DNA from: Subtercola sp.
Lineage (GTDB): Bacteria; Actinomycetota; Actinomycetes; Actinomycetales; Microbacteriaceae
Assembly: GCA_025463765.1 (NCBI GenBank)
Contig: JAODBC010000009.1
Location: 1-53,136 of the forward strand
Length of the DNA stretch: 53,136 bases
Direction: 5' to 3'
The notes under the pieces were generated by a model that ran no database searches, was not told where the DNA came from, and worked only from the letters and a program-made list of their open reading frames with translations. A program made the translations under genes and the position numbers. Below are positions 37,963 through 47,368 of this stretch, in pieces (position 1 is the stretch's first letter; every line of letters starts with the position of its first letter).

Positions 37963-38631
37963 ATGGTAGAGATCTCGCAGACCGTTCAGATCTACGCGCG
38001 GCTTCGGGAGGGCATCCTGAGCCTGTCGATGGCGCCGGGCGAGCGGCTCACCGAACGAGGCCTCGAGACGGAGCTGCTGGCGTCGCGCACTCCCGTGCGG
38101 GCCGCGCTCATGCGTCTCGAATCTGAGGGGCTGGTTCAGCGCGAGGGGCGCGGGTGGATGGTCGCACCCATCGATCTCGCCGAGATCGCCCACCTGCTCG
38201 AATACCGCGAAGTCATCGAATCTGCCGGTGTGCGGCTGGCCTGCGAGCGCGCGGTCGACGCCGACATCGAGGCGCTCGACGAGTTGCTCGCATCGTTCGA
38301 CGTCAGCCAGTCGAGCGAAGAGGGGCTGCGCTCGGGCACCGACTTTCATGTGGAGTTGATGCGGCTGTCGCAGAATCCTTTTCTCGTCACCGCGACCGAG
38401 GCATCGATGACTCGGCTTTCACGCACCCGCTGGCTCGAAGTGCAGACCGAGCAGTCGCGCGCTCTGGCCGTGTCGGAGCACCGAGCGATAGTGGATGCCC
38501 TGCGGCGCCGCGACGCCGACGACGCCGTTCGCCGGGTGGTCGCCCACATTCACGACACACGCGACCGGCTGCTCGCGACCATCGACGCGGATCGGCGCAT
38601 GCTGCGGGCTCGCGGCGTCGCGATCGTGTGA
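37963..38631 (+). CDS. GntR-family regulator, FCD (FadR) type
   Basis: A 222-residue regulator. The winged HTH covers residues 5-70 (TVQIYARLREGILSLSMAPG, then LASRTPVRAALMRLESEGLV). The C-terminal FCD domain (80-215) shows the metal-binding pattern Asp/His in TDFHVELMRLSQNPF, His in SEHRAIVDALRRRD and His in VVAHIHDTRD. It should sense a small carboxylate ligand. It is autoregulated by the two TATACC-type palindromes upstream and probably controls the divergent MFS gene. Ends 19 bases from the convergent GNAT gene. Confidence 0.9.
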   Translation: MVEISQTVQIYARLREGILSLSMAPGERLTERGLETELLASRTPVRAALMRLESEGLVQREGRGWMVAPIDLAEIAHLLEYREVIESAGVRLACERAVDADIEALDELLASFDVSQSSEEGLRSGTDFHVELMRLSQNPFLVTATEASMTRLSRTRWLEVQTEQSRALAVSEHRAIVDALRRRDADDAVRRVVAHIHDTRDRLLATIDADRRMLRARGVAIV

Positions 38632-38649
38632 GGCGGCATTCGGGTCGAG

Positions 38650-39177
38650 TCAGCTGTTTCGGTTCGCGTGCACCGGCGCAGCCAGCAGCGAAACGACGAC
38701 CGCACCGCCCTTCGTGGCCTGCTGCCCCACCTCGACGAACCCGAGTCGGTGGTGAAACCGTAACGACCCCGGGTTCGGCGGCGCTAGGTTGACCTCGCAG
38801 AACACTTCGGCAACACCCTCGGAGCGGGCAGCGTCGAAAACGGCGGCGTAGAGCAACCGCCCGACGCCCGCGTCACGCGCCCCCTCGGCCACGACGATGC
38901 GGTCGACGTAGAGAAAGTCTTTCGAGCGACCCTCGAACCAACGGCAGTTCTCGCTGTCGTAGTCGGCGCCCGAGACGAGCGTGAGTGCGAACCCGAGTAC
39001 GCGGGAGTCGGCGTCGGGCTCGGCGTCGTCGACGACCGCGAATGCGAAGCGCGCCTCGGCGAGAATCGCCCGCAGCGCCGGCTCGTCGAGCTCGTTGACC
39101 GCGGGCACGGCGAGATTGTTCATGGCGAGCAGCTGAGCTACGTCATCAGATCGGGTGGCACGCACGTGAGGTGTCAT
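38650..39177 (-). CDS. GNAT-family N-acetyltransferase
   Basis: A 175-residue acetyltransferase. Motif A with the acetyl-CoA loop is FLYVDRIVVAEGARDAGVGR (Q/RxxGxG/A as RDAGVGR), followed by motif B NPGSLRFHHRLGFVEVGQQ. Substrate unknown. The ATG is preceded by TAGGTT six bases upstream. It is convergent with gntR and divergent from the TIGR03086 gene 100 bases away. Confidence 0.88.
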   Translation of the reverse strand: MTPHVRATRSDDVAQLLAMNNLAVPAVNELDEPALRAILAEARFAFAVVDDAEPDADSRVLGFALTLVSGADYDSENCRWFEGRSKDFLYVDRIVVAEGARDAGVGRLLYAAVFDAARSEGVAEVFCEVNLAPPNPGSLRFHHRLGFVEVGQQATKGGAVVVSLLAAPVHANRNS

Positions 39178-39189
39178 GACTCGAACCTA
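39178..39189 (-). promoter_or_regulatory. leaderless promoter of the GNAT gene
   Basis: Minus-strand TAGGTT (39184-39189) ends six bases before the ATG. Confidence 0.5.
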
Positions 39190-39265
39190 CACATCCACAG
39201 GCCGCACGCTGTGGGAGTTGTGCACAGGGCGCGGTTGCCGGAATGGATACCCGGCGGTTGCGCTT

Positions 39266-39277
39266 TACTGTAGTGAC
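39266..39277 (+). promoter_or_regulatory. leaderless promoter of the TIGR03086-like gene
   Basis: TACTGT at 39266-39271 ends six bases before ATG 39278. Confidence 0.5.
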
Positions 39278-39853
39278 ATGAACGGAGACTCGATGAGCAT
39301 CGACTGGCTGAGCCTGCACGAAACGGCACACGACGAGTTCGGTGCGCGCCTCGCGGCCGTCACCGACTGGTCGGCGCCGACGCCCGACACCGAGTGGAAC
39401 ACGCATCAACTGGTGCAGCACGTCATCGAAGAGCAGCAGTGGGTTCCGCTTCTGCTCGAAGGCCGCACGGTGCGCGACGCGCATCCCCTCATCCGGCCGC
39501 TCGGTGACGACCTCATCGGCGAGTGGCACCGCTACTCTGCAGCGGCCGCATCGGCCTGGGCCAAGGCTGCCCCGGAGACGCCCGTGCATGTGTCGTACGG
39601 AACCATTCCGGCCAGCGAGTACCTGCGCGAGCAGGTCTCTGACGTGACCATTCACACGTGGGATCTCGCGAAGGCCACCCATTCGTCTGATTCGCTCGCT
39701 CCCGCGCTGATCGAGGCCGTCTACACCGTGTTCGAGCCGCAGAAAGACACGCTCGAGGCGAGCGGGTTGTTCGCCTCGCCCGTTCCGATCGCCGACGACG
39801 CTCCGCTGCAGTCGCGACTGCTCGCGCTCACCGGCCGCGACGACCGCGAGTAG
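39278..39853 (+). CDS. TIGR03086-family metal-binding protein (DinB/mycothiol-isomerase fold)
   Basis: A 191-residue four-helix protein of the actinobacterial TIGR03086 family, related to mycothiol-dependent maleylpyruvate isomerase. Candidate metal ligands are His in NTHQLVQHVIEEQQW and His in SDVTIHTWDLAKAT. Function unknown, often proposed to be mycothiol-dependent. ATG 39278 fits both homology and the -10 box; the open frame to its left belongs to the GNAT spacer. An SDR gene follows after 45 bases. Confidence 0.85.
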   Translation: MNGDSMSIDWLSLHETAHDEFGARLAAVTDWSAPTPDTEWNTHQLVQHVIEEQQWVPLLLEGRTVRDAHPLIRPLGDDLIGEWHRYSAAAASAWAKAAPETPVHVSYGTIPASEYLREQVSDVTIHTWDLAKATHSSDSLAPALIEAVYTVFEPQKDTLEASGLFASPVPIADDAPLQSRLLALTGRDDRE

Positions 39854-39898
39854 CCGGCGCAGGTAAGCGAGGCGAACGATCGAGACGACAGGGCGACG

Positions 39899-40894
39899 AT
39901 GGCAAAACACGGTGACATCCCGCTGCCCGATCTAACGGGTCATCGGGCATTGGTTACAGGCGGCAACTCCGGGCTGGGCTTCGAGACGGCCCGGCGGCTG
40001 CTGGCGGCCGGCGCCGATGTGACGATCACCGCGCGCTCGGCAGAGAAGGGCGCAGAGGCTCTGCGTCGACTTCAGGGCGGTGCCGCGGGCCGCTCGTCCG
40101 ACGCGCAGCTCGAATCCGGGTCGCCCGACCTGGCCGCAGCGGTGACACAGGGCACCGCGAGCCTCGCCTCACTCGACCTGGCGAACCTCGGCTCGGTGCG
40201 GCGGCTCGCCGACGAGATCGTGGCTGACGGGCATCCGCTCGACCTGCTTTTCAACAACGCGGGAGTGATGGCCGTACCGCGTCGAACGCTCACCGACGAC
40301 GGCTTCGAGCTGCAGTTCGGAACGAATCATCTCGGTCACTTCGCTCTCACTGGCCTGCTGCTGCCGGCGCTGATGCGTTCAGACAAGGCCCGGGTGATCA
40401 CCATGTCGAGCATCATGCACTGGATGGGGCGCATCGACTTCGAAGACCTGCAGAGCGAGAGCAAGTACAGCGCGTGGGGCGCGTACGCGCAGTCGAAGCT
40501 GGCGAACCTGATGTTCGCCAAAGAGCTCGCGAGGCGCAACGCGATGCTCGGCTGGGGTGTGCTGAGCGTGGCCGCTCACCCGGGTTTCAGTCGCACGAAC
40601 CTGCAGTCTTCAGGGCCGAACCTCGGGCGAGCGAAGCCGTCGCGAATGATGAGCGCCATGAACGCCGTGCCCGCAATGACGCAGAGCGCCGAACAGGGCG
40701 CGCTGCCAGAGCTTTTCGCGGCGACGAACGACGAGGTTCTGGGCGGCGACTACTTCGGGCCGTCGGGGCTGTTCGAGCTCACCGGCGAACCGAACTTCGC
40801 GCATTTCGCCCGGCGCGCCGAAAACGAGAAGCAGCTCGCGCTGCTCTGGTTGCGCTCCGAAGAGCTCACCGGCGTGCACTTTCCCACCGACTGA
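39899..40894 (+). CDS. short-chain dehydrogenase/reductase (retinol-dehydrogenase-like)
   Basis: A 331-residue SDR. The dinucleotide motif is LVTGGNSGLGFETARRLLAA (TGxxxGxG, residues 20-27), then LFNNAGVMAVPR, the serine in TMSSIMHWMGR and the active-site YxxxK in YAQSKLANLMFAKEL. The C-terminal segment FGPSGLFELTGEP is typical of the retinol-dehydrogenase/protochlorophyllide-reductase-like branch. It reduces or oxidises an unknown small molecule. Probably shares a transcript with the TIGR03086 gene. Confidence 0.9.
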   Translation: MAKHGDIPLPDLTGHRALVTGGNSGLGFETARRLLAAGADVTITARSAEKGAEALRRLQGGAAGRSSDAQLESGSPDLAAAVTQGTASLASLDLANLGSVRRLADEIVADGHPLDLLFNNAGVMAVPRRTLTDDGFELQFGTNHLGHFALTGLLLPALMRSDKARVITMSSIMHWMGRIDFEDLQSESKYSAWGAYAQSKLANLMFAKELARRNAMLGWGVLSVAAHPGFSRTNLQSSGPNLGRAKPSRMMSAMNAVPAMTQSAEQGALPELFAATNDEVLGGDYFGPSGLFELTGEPNFAHFARRAENEKQLALLWLRSEELTGVHFPTD

Positions 40895-40954
40895 CCCGCC
40901 GCCCAGGTCGGCCCGTCCCGCAGCCCTGCCGCGCCCCGCGCCCCCAATCTGTCT

Positions 40955-41018
40955 CGCGAGACACCTGCGCCCAATTGCGGGCGGTATGCCAGCCTCATTT
41001 CGGCGCAGATGTCTCACG
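40955..41018. repeat. palindromic element, family I copy 2
   Basis: CGCGAGACACCTGCGCC (40955-40971) pairs at 15 of 17 positions with GGCGCAGATGTCTCACG (41002-41018), loop 30 bases, the same spacing as the copy inside ykoD at 15333-15396. Its left end overlaps the perfect palindrome GTCTCGCGAGAC. It lies in the convergent spacer between the SDR and LysR genes. Confidence 0.8.
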
Positions 41019-41046
41019 GAGCGCCACAGGAGCCGGGCGGCGGCGC

Positions 41047-41095
41047 GAGCGCATCAGGCCGCGGGGCGGCGGGAGCGCGTCAGGCCGCGGGGCGG
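41047..41095 (-). repeat. 23-bp duplication over the lysR stop codon
   Basis: GAGCGCATCAGGCCGCGGGG plus CGG (41047-41069) repeats at 41073-41095 with one change. The gene stop (41080-41082) lies in the second copy and a matching TGA in the first. Confidence 0.7.
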
Positions 41096-41937
41096 GAGAG
41101 GGGGCGCCCCATGATGGCCGAGGTGAGCGCCTCGACGGGCGAGGCCGCCGCCGCGGGGTTCGCCAGCAGGCGAAAGTCGACGTAGCCCAGTTCGGGCAGG
41201 CCGAACCGGGCCCCCACCGGCACCAGGTCGTCGGGAATCAGAGACTGCGGAAACACCGCGATGCCGATACCGGCCCGTACGGCGGCAAGCAGCCCGTTCA
41301 CCTCGCGCGTATTACACGTGACCCGCCATGTTCGCCCGGCCGCCTCGAGCGCGTCGATCGCGCTCTGCCGGCTGATGCTCGGAGCCTGATAGACGATGAG
41401 CGGCACCGGCTCCCCCGCGTCGACAACCGTCTTCGGCTGCCCCACCCACACCTGCGTATCGCGCCGAACCAGCGCACCTTCGTCTGAATCCGACATGCGC
41501 TTGATGAAGATGAGGTCGAGCCGGCCCGCCTTCAGCTGCCGGTACAGCGGCGTGCTCTGGTTCACCGTGAGCTCGAGGTTGATCTGCGGGTACAGCTGGC
41601 GAAAGTGCCGCAGAATGCGCGGCAGCTGCGTGATCGCAAGGTCGTCCGCGGCCCCGAACCTCAGCTTTCCGCGCATGGCAGATCCGCTGAAATACGCAGT
41701 CGCTGCGGAATGAGCTGCAAGGATGCTGCGCGCGAACCCTGCCATCGCATCACCGTTGTCGGTCATGCGTACGTCTCTCGTGTCGCGAGCGACGAGCTGA
41801 CGCCCTGCCGCGTCTTCGAGCTTGCGAATGTGCTGGCTCACGGTGGGCTGGCTGATGCCGAGCCGATGGGCGGCAGCCGTGAAGCTGTGGGTTTCAGCGA
41901 CCGCCAGAAAGGTGGTGAGCAGCACCGGGTCGAACAT
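41080..41937 (-). CDS. LysR-family regulator
   Basis: A 285-residue LysR regulator: HTH residues 1-60 (LLTTFLAVAETHSFTAAAHR, LGISQPTVSQHIRKLEDAAG), then a periplasmic-binding-like sensor domain (LRFGAADDLAITQLPRILRH). It is divergent from an MFS exporter across a 122-base AT-rich spacer and probably controls it. The ATG has GACGAGG upstream. Its last codons are duplicated at 41047-41069. Confidence 0.92.
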   Translation of the reverse strand: MFDPVLLTTFLAVAETHSFTAAAHRLGISQPTVSQHIRKLEDAAGRQLVARDTRDVRMTDNGDAMAGFARSILAAHSAATAYFSGSAMRGKLRFGAADDLAITQLPRILRHFRQLYPQINLELTVNQSTPLYRQLKAGRLDLIFIKRMSDSDEGALVRRDTQVWVGQPKTVVDAGEPVPLIVYQAPSISRQSAIDALEAAGRTWRVTCNTREVNGLLAAVRAGIGIAVFPQSLIPDDLVPVGARFGLPELGYVDFRLLANPAAAASPVEALTSAIMGRPLSRPAA

Positions 41938-42059
41938 GAGCCGAACCTCGTCATTCGATTTTGTAATAGGAGTAATAGTCTCAATTTAGCAAGAGAATGG
42001 ATGCCCTCGGGATACGGTCGAAGAACACCACTCATTACTACGCAACTCAGGATTTATAC
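41938..42059. promoter_or_regulatory. AT-rich lysR/MFS intergenic region
   Basis: The spacer contains TTGTAATAGGAGTAATAG and CTCAATTTAGC, much richer in AT than its surroundings, as expected for two promoters and a LysR site. No clean T-N11-A palindrome could be fixed by eye. Confidence 0.35.
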
Positions 42060-43436
42060 GTGACTGCTCCACCGCCCACCCGCCCCATTCCCATCGTTCG
42101 AAATGAAGCGCCGATCCGTACGGCGAATTCGGCTCCCGCCACGGCCCCGATCCCGATCATCCAGCACCGCCCGCCGTGGCGCGACACGCTCGTCGCTCTG
42201 CGCATTCGCAACTACCGCTTGTTCACGTTCTCGAACATGGTCTCGATGACCGGCACCTGGATGCAGCGCATCGCCCAAGATTGGCTCGTTCTCGAACTCA
42301 CCGGCAGTGTGACCGCGGTCGGCATCACCGTTGCCATGCAGTTCACACCGATGCTGTTGTTCGGCCTCTTCGGGGGCGTGTTCGTCGACCGGCATTCGCG
42401 CCGCCTGCTGCTCATCACGACACAGGTCGCCTTGTTCATCCTCGCCGCCGCCCTGGCCGCGCTCACTCTGGGCGGGGTCGTGGAGGTCTGGGAGGTGTAC
42501 ATCATCGCGTTTCTGGTCGGCATGGTGACCGTATTCGACAACCCGGCGCGCCAGGTATTCGTAAACGAGCTCGTGGGGCCGAAATACCTGCACAACGCCA
42601 TCGCCATCAACTCGTCGGTGTTTCAGCTGGGGGGCCTGGTGGGTCCGGCGGTGAGTGGTGCTCTTCTGGTGGCCGTGGGCGCCGGATGGTCGTTCGCCAT
42701 CAACGCCGTCAGCTGTCTGTTCGTCGTGGCGGCGTTGCTCCTGTTGCGCGTCGCCGACCTGCACAAAACGACGCCCGCTCCGCGGGCTCCAGGGCAGCTG
42801 CGCGAGGGGCTGCGCTACGTCGTGTCGAAGCCGTCGATTCTCTGGACCATGGTCATGATGGCCGTGCTTTCTCTGTTCACCTTCTCGATGCCAGTGCTGC
42901 TCGCCGCGTTCGCGAGCGATGTCTTCGACGTGGGCGCAGGCGGGTACGGCCTGTTCAATACTCTGCTGGCGGTCGGAGCCTTCACCGGGGCGATTGCGTC
43001 GACGCGGAGGATGGGCATCCGGTTGCGCACCGTCATTTTCACCGCGGCCTTGTTCGGCGGGTTGCAGGCCCTCGCCGGTGTCATGCCGAGCCAGCTCTTC
43101 TTCTCGGTGGTTCTGATCGGAGTGGGCTTTGCGAACCTCTTGTTCATCACCGGTGCGAATTCGCTCGTGCAGATCTCCTCGAACATGGCCGTGCGGGGCC
43201 GCGTCATGTCGGTCTACGTGCTCGTGCTGCTCGGCGGCCAGGCCATCGGCGGGCCGTTCATGGGGTTCATCGTCGAGACATTCGGCGCGCATCGGGCGAT
43301 GGCGATCTCGGGTCTGGCGCCGGTGGTAGCGGCGGCGGTGATCGGCGCCATTCTGGCGAAGCAGGGTCGGCTGCGCCTGCGGCTCACCCTGCACTCCGGC
43401 CCCCGGTTCGTGAGCATCGTCAGAGCTGACGACTGA
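42060..43436 (+). CDS. MFS exporter (enterobactin-exporter/DHA3-like)
   Basis: A 458-residue drug- or siderophore-exporter type MFS protein with about 12 helices. Marks are RIRNYRLFTFSNMVSMTGTW, RIAQDWLVLELTGSVTAVGI and FGGVFVDRHSRRLLLI, followed by GMVTVFDNPARQVFVNELVG. GTG 42060 was preferred over ATG 41997 because the extra 21 codons are AT-rich and unlike the gene. A Pro/Ala-rich lead of about 35 residues precedes the first helix. Divergent from lysR. Confidence 0.88.
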   Translation: MTAPPPTRPIPIVRNEAPIRTANSAPATAPIPIIQHRPPWRDTLVALRIRNYRLFTFSNMVSMTGTWMQRIAQDWLVLELTGSVTAVGITVAMQFTPMLLFGLFGGVFVDRHSRRLLLITTQVALFILAAALAALTLGGVVEVWEVYIIAFLVGMVTVFDNPARQVFVNELVGPKYLHNAIAINSSVFQLGGLVGPAVSGALLVAVGAGWSFAINAVSCLFVVAALLLLRVADLHKTTPAPRAPGQLREGLRYVVSKPSILWTMVMMAVLSLFTFSMPVLLAAFASDVFDVGAGGYGLFNTLLAVGAFTGAIASTRRMGIRLRTVIFTAALFGGLQALAGVMPSQLFFSVVLIGVGFANLLFITGANSLVQISSNMAVRGRVMSVYVLVLLGGQAIGGPFMGFIVETFGAHRAMAISGLAPVVAAAVIGAILAKQGRLRLRLTLHSGPRFVSIVRADD

Positions 43437-43465
43437 GTGGCCCGGGCTCGTGCGATGATCTCACA

Positions 43466-44125
43466 GTGACTACCACGAGCGAACCCATCCCCCTCATGCG
43501 CCGATCGGCCACCCGCGCCGTCATTATGCTTCTCGTCGGAGTTGCGGCCGGGTTCATCGCCGGGGCCTTCGGCGGCTGGGCGGATTCTGCCGTCATCGGC
43601 TGGATCTGCGCGGCCCTCGTGTACAACATCTGGACCTGGGCGCGCACCCACAACAAGAATTCCGCAGACACCGCGAAGCATGCTACTCGCGAAGACCCTT
43701 CTCGTGCGGCCGCGGAGCTGCTGCTGCTACTCGCAAGTCTCGGCAGCATCGCCGCAGTCGTCATCGTCATTCTCGGGTCGAGCGACGAGCACGGAGCAGA
43801 CAAGTTCGGCGCCGGAGCCCTCGGCGTGCTGAGCCTGACCCTGTCGTGGATACTGGTGCACATTCTCTTCACGCTGCGCTATGCGTCGCTGTACTACCGC
43901 GGTACACCGGGCGGTGTCGACTTCAACCAGAAAGAAGACCCGCGGTACAGCGACTTCTACTACCTGTCGTTCACCATCGGCATGACGTATCAGGTCTCCG
44001 ACACCACGTTCGAGAACAGCGCTTTTCGCGCTCAGGCTCTGCGGCACGCCCTGCTCTCGTACCTCTTCGGCGCGGTCATCTTGGCCTCGGCCATCAACCT
44101 CGTGGCAGGTCTAGCGAGCAAGTAA
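43466..44125 (+). CDS. DUF1345 membrane protein
   Basis: A 219-residue protein with five to six membrane helices, of the DUF1345 family: WICAALVYNIWTWART, then LSWILVHILFTLRYASLYYR, and FYYLSFTIGMTYQVSDTTF. The last element resembles a pore-loop plus helix as in two-helix ion channels, but no channel function is established. The GTG start is preceded by GATGAT at six bases. Ends 151 bases from gatB; that spacer holds a palindrome. Confidence 0.85.
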   Translation: MTTTSEPIPLMRRSATRAVIMLLVGVAAGFIAGAFGGWADSAVIGWICAALVYNIWTWARTHNKNSADTAKHATREDPSRAAAELLLLLASLGSIAAVVIVILGSSDEHGADKFGAGALGVLSLTLSWILVHILFTLRYASLYYRGTPGGVDFNQKEDPRYSDFYYLSFTIGMTYQVSDTTFENSAFRAQALRHALLSYLFGAVILASAINLVAGLASK

Positions 44126-44170
44126 CGTGGTGCGCCGCGCTCTCAGAGCCGGCGGTGCGGCAAACGGAAT

Positions 44171-44206
44171 CCGAGAAAGCGGCGACCGCGCTCGTCGCTT
44201 TCTCGG
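44171..44206. repeat. 11-bp inverted repeat between DUF1345 and gatB
   Basis: CCGAGAAAGCG (44171-44181) and CGCTTTCTCGG (44196-44206) are perfect complements with a 14-base loop that itself contains GCGAC/GTCGC-like pairing. It may be a bidirectional terminator. The same 11-mer recurs once without a mate at 51785-51795, upstream of mnmA. Confidence 0.7.
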
Positions 44207-44276
44207 TTGGTAGCGGCCGATACGTCTATTTGATCAACCAATCGCACTGTGCGCCGCAGGAGCGGCCGCGCACCAA

Positions 44277-45788
44277 TTAGACAGCGCGCTCGAGCACGAG
44301 CTCGCGCACGCGAGCGGCGTCGGCCTGGCCCTTCATGGCCTTCATGACGGCACCGATCACGGCACCGGCAGCCTGAACTTTGCCGTCGCGAATCTTGGCG
44401 AGAACATCCGGTTGCGCGGCCAGCGCTTCGTCGATGGCCGCAATGAGTGCACCGTCATCAGAGACGACCGCGAGCCCGCGACCGGCGACGACCTCGTCGG
44501 GCGTGCCTTCACCCTCGATGACACCCTCGAGCACCTGGCGCGCGAGGCGGTCGGTGAGGGTTCCGGCGTCGACAAGAGCGATGAGCTCCGAGACGTGCAG
44601 CGGCGATACGAGCGTCGAGGCGTCGACCCCCCGCTGGTTCGCGACGCGGGCGATCTCGCCGGTCCACCACTTTCGCGCGGACTGAGCGGATGCCCCAGCC
44701 TTCGTCGTCTCGACGATCTCGGTGAGCAACCCCGAGTTCACCACGTCTTGAAACTCGAGATCGGTGAAGCCCCAGTCGGCCTTGAGACGCCGCCGGCGGG
44801 CAACCGGAGCCTCGGGCAGCGCGGCACGCAGCTCCTCGATTAGCTCGAGCGAAGGCACCACGGGCAGCAGGTCGGGCTCGGGAAAGTACCGGTAGTCGTC
44901 GGCGTCGCTCTTGGGGCGCCCCGCCGAGGTCTGGCCGGTGTCTTCGTGCCAGTGCCGGGTCTCTTGCACGATCGTTCCGCCGCCTGCCAGAATCGCGGCC
45001 TGACGCTGAATCTCATACCGGATGGCCCGCTCGACCGAACGCAGCGAGTTCACGTTCTTCGTCTCCGTGCGTGTACCGAGCTTCGCCGGCGGCTCCCCCG
45101 GTGCCGTTCTCGGGCGCAACGAGATGTTCGCGTCGCAACGAAGGTTGCCGCGCTCCATCTTGGCGTCGCTGATGCCGAGCGCCACGACGATGTCGCGGAT
45201 GGTCGACACGTACGCCTTCGCCAGCTCGGGCGCGTCGGCCTCGGCTCCGTAGATGATGTCGGTCACGATCTCGACCAGCGGCACCCCGGCGCGGTTGTAG
45301 TCGACAAGCGAGTACTCGGCGCCCTGAATACGACCCGTCGCCCCGCCCACGTGAGTGAGCTTGCCGGCGTCTTCTTCCATGTGCGCGCGCTCGATCGGCA
45401 CCGTGAACAGGCGCCCGTCGGGCAATTCCACCTCGACAGAACCCGTGAAGGCTATGGGCTCGTCGAACTGCGAGATCTGGTAGTTCTTCGCCAGGTCGGG
45501 GTAGAAGTAGTTCTTGCGCGCGAAGCGCGAGGTCGGTGCGATCGAGCATCCGAGTGCCAGCCCCAGGCTGATCGCGTACTTCACGGCCTGCTCGTTAACC
45601 ACGGGCAGCGAACCCGGCAGCCCGAGGTCGACCGGCGTCACATTCGTGTTGGGCTCGCCGCCGAAGAAGTTCGGCGCGTCAGAGAACATCTTGGTCTTCG
45701 TGTTCAGCTCGACGTGCACCTCGAAGCCGAGCACCGGCTCGAACAGTTCGAGGGCTTTGTCGTAATCCATCAGCTCGGGCTTGGCCAT
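44277..45788 (-). CDS. gatB: Asp-tRNA(Asn)/Glu-tRNA(Gln) amidotransferase subunit B
   Basis: A 503-residue kinase/transferase subunit of GatCAB, which converts Glu-tRNA(Gln) or Asp-tRNA(Asn) to the amidated form. The start [20 protein letters not shown], the [19 protein letters not shown] motif, the zinc-related and cradle segments, and a C-terminal YqeY-like tail are all present. Full length. Its ATG overlaps the gatA stop by one base (TGATG). Last gene of gatCAB, as commonly ordered. Confidence 0.97.
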   Translation of the reverse strand: MAKPELMDYDKALELFEPVLGFEVHVELNTKTKMFSDAPNFFGGEPNTNVTPVDLGLPGSLPVVNEQAVKYAISLGLALGCSIAPTSRFARKNYFYPDLAKNYQISQFDEPIAFTGSVEVELPDGRLFTVPIERAHMEEDAGKLTHVGGATGRIQGAEYSLVDYNRAGVPLVEIVTDIIYGAEADAPELAKAYVSTIRDIVVALGISDAKMERGNLRCDANISLRPRTAPGEPPAKLGTRTETKNVNSLRSVERAIRYEIQRQAAILAGGGTIVQETRHWHEDTGQTSAGRPKSDADDYRYFPEPDLLPVVPSLELIEELRAALPEAPVARRRRLKADWGFTDLEFQDVVNSGLLTEIVETTKAGASAQSARKWWTGEIARVANQRGVDASTLVSPLHVSELIALVDAGTLTDRLARQVLEGVIEGEGTPDEVVAGRGLAVVSDDGALIAAIDEALAAQPDVLAKIRDGKVQAAGAVIGAVMKAMKGQADAARVRELVLERAV

Positions 45789-47368
45789 CAGACGGCCCCT
45801 TCTTCAGACGCGAACATTTCTTGGGGGGCGAGATCTGGCGCTTCGCTCAGCAGCGGATGCCCCCACTTCTCTTCGAGCAGCGCTTCGAGTGTCGCGCCGA
45901 GCTTGTACAGCCGCGCATCCTCTCGCGCAGGCGCCATGAACTGGATGCCCACCGGCAGCCCGTCTTCGGGAGCAAGCCCCACGGGCAGGCTGATTCCGGG
46001 CACGCCCGCGAGGTTCGCGGGAATCGTCGTGAGGTCGTTCAGATACATCGCCAGCGGGTCGTCGAGCTTCTCACCGAGCTTGAACGCCGTAGTCGGGGCG
46101 CTCGGGCTGACCAGCACATCGACATCGGCGAAGACGCGGGCGAAGTCGCGCTGGATGAGCGTGCGAACCTTCTGCGCCGAACCGTAGTAGGCGTCGTAGT
46201 AGCCGGCGCTGAGGGCGTAGGTGCCCAAAATGATGCGCCGCTTCACCTCGGGCCCGAAACCGGCCTCGCGGGTCGCCGACATGACGTCTTCGACGGTTCC
46301 GCCGCCGGGCGGGTTGACCCGCAGCCCGAAACGCACCGAATCGAACTTGGCCAGGTTGCTCGAGGCCTCGGCGGGAAGAATCAGGTAGTACGCCGAGATG
46401 GCGTACTCGAAGCTCGGGGTGCTCACCTCGACGACCTCGGCTCCGGCCGCCGTGAGCAGAGCGACCGCCTCTTCGAAGCGCTGAGTGACACCGGCTTGAA
46501 AGCCCTCACCCTGAAGCTCTTTGACGATGCCGACCTTGAGGCCCTTCAGGCTTCGTGTCGCGGCGCCCTCGCGAGCTGCGGCGGCGAAACTCGGCCACTC
46601 GTCGCGCAGGCTCGTCGAGTCGCGCGCGTCGTGGCCGCCGATGACATCGTGCAACAGCGCGGCGTCGAGCACCGATCGGCTGACGGGCCCGACCTGGTCG
46701 AGGCTCGAGGCGAGAGCGATGGCGCCATAGCGGCTCACTCCCCCGTAGGTCGGCTTCATGCCGACGCTTCCCGTCACCGCAGCGGGCTGGCGAATAGAGC
46801 CACCCGTGTCGCTGCCGAGCGCCAGCGGCGCCTCGAACGCGGCGACCGCCGCCGCGCTGCCGCCGCCGGAACCGCCCGGGATGCGATCGAGATCCCACGG
46901 GTTGTGCGTGGGCCCGTACGCCGAATGCTCGGTAGAGGAGCCCATAGCGAACTCGTCCATGTTCGTCTTGCCAAGCGGAACGAGCCCGGCTTTTCTGAGC
47001 CTGGCCACGACGGTCGCGTCGTACGGCGGAACCCAGCCCTGCAGAATCTTCGACCCGGCGGTGCTCGGCATATCGATGGTGCAGAGCACGTCTTTGATGG
47101 CGATGGGCACGCCGGCGAGTTCACTCCCGTTGCCGCGCGCGGCTCCGGTCTCGTCTGCGGTGAGGTCACCGGATGCCCGGCGAGCGTCGATCGCACGCGC
47201 CGTCGCTCGGGCCTGATCTGCCGCCACATGCAGGAACGCGTGCACGTCGGGCTCGACTGCTGCGATGCGGTCGAGGTGGGCATCCACTGCCTCGAGACTC
47301 GAGACTTCACGGGTCGCGAGCTTTTGTGCGAGCGCCGAGGCGCTCAGGCGGGTCAGGTCGTGGCTCAC
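45788..47368 (-). CDS. gatA: Asp-tRNA(Asn)/Glu-tRNA(Gln) amidotransferase subunit A
   Basis: A 526-residue glutaminase/amidase subunit that frees ammonia from glutamine. The Ser-cisSer-Lys triad is visible: Lys in [19 protein letters not shown], the cis-Ser and Ser in [13 protein letters not shown] and [13 protein letters not shown]. Full length. GTG start overlaps the gatC stop by four bases (GTGA). Confidence 0.97.
   Translation of the reverse strand: MSHDLTRLSASALAQKLATREVSSLEAVDAHLDRIAAVEPDVHAFLHVAADQARATARAIDARRASGDLTADETGAARGNGSELAGVPIAIKDVLCTIDMPSTAGSKILQGWVPPYDATVVARLRKAGLVPLGKTNMDEFAMGSSTEHSAYGPTHNPWDLDRIPGGSGGGSAAAVAAFEAPLALGSDTGGSIRQPAAVTGSVGMKPTYGGVSRYGAIALASSLDQVGPVSRSVLDAALLHDVIGGHDARDSTSLRDEWPSFAAAAREGAATRSLKGLKVGIVKELQGEGFQAGVTQRFEEAVALLTAAGAEVVEVSTPSFEYAISAYYLILPAEASSNLAKFDSVRFGLRVNPPGGGTVEDVMSATREAGFGPEVKRRIILGTYALSAGYYDAYYGSAQKVRTLIQRDFARVFADVDVLVSPSAPTTAFKLGEKLDDPLAMYLNDLTTIPANLAGVPGISLPVGLAPEDGLPVGIQFMAPAREDARLYKLGATLEALLEEKWGHPLLSEAPDLAPQEMFASEEGAV

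Noticed and set aside
36537..38126. Long plus-strand frame of about 530 codons
   Set aside because: Antisense to the MFS gene, dominated by Arg, Gly, Asp and His with no domain.
41997..42059. ATG 41997 as start of the MFS exporter
   Set aside because: Codons between 41997 and 42059 are AT-rich and unlike the gene; this stretch looks like the promoter region.
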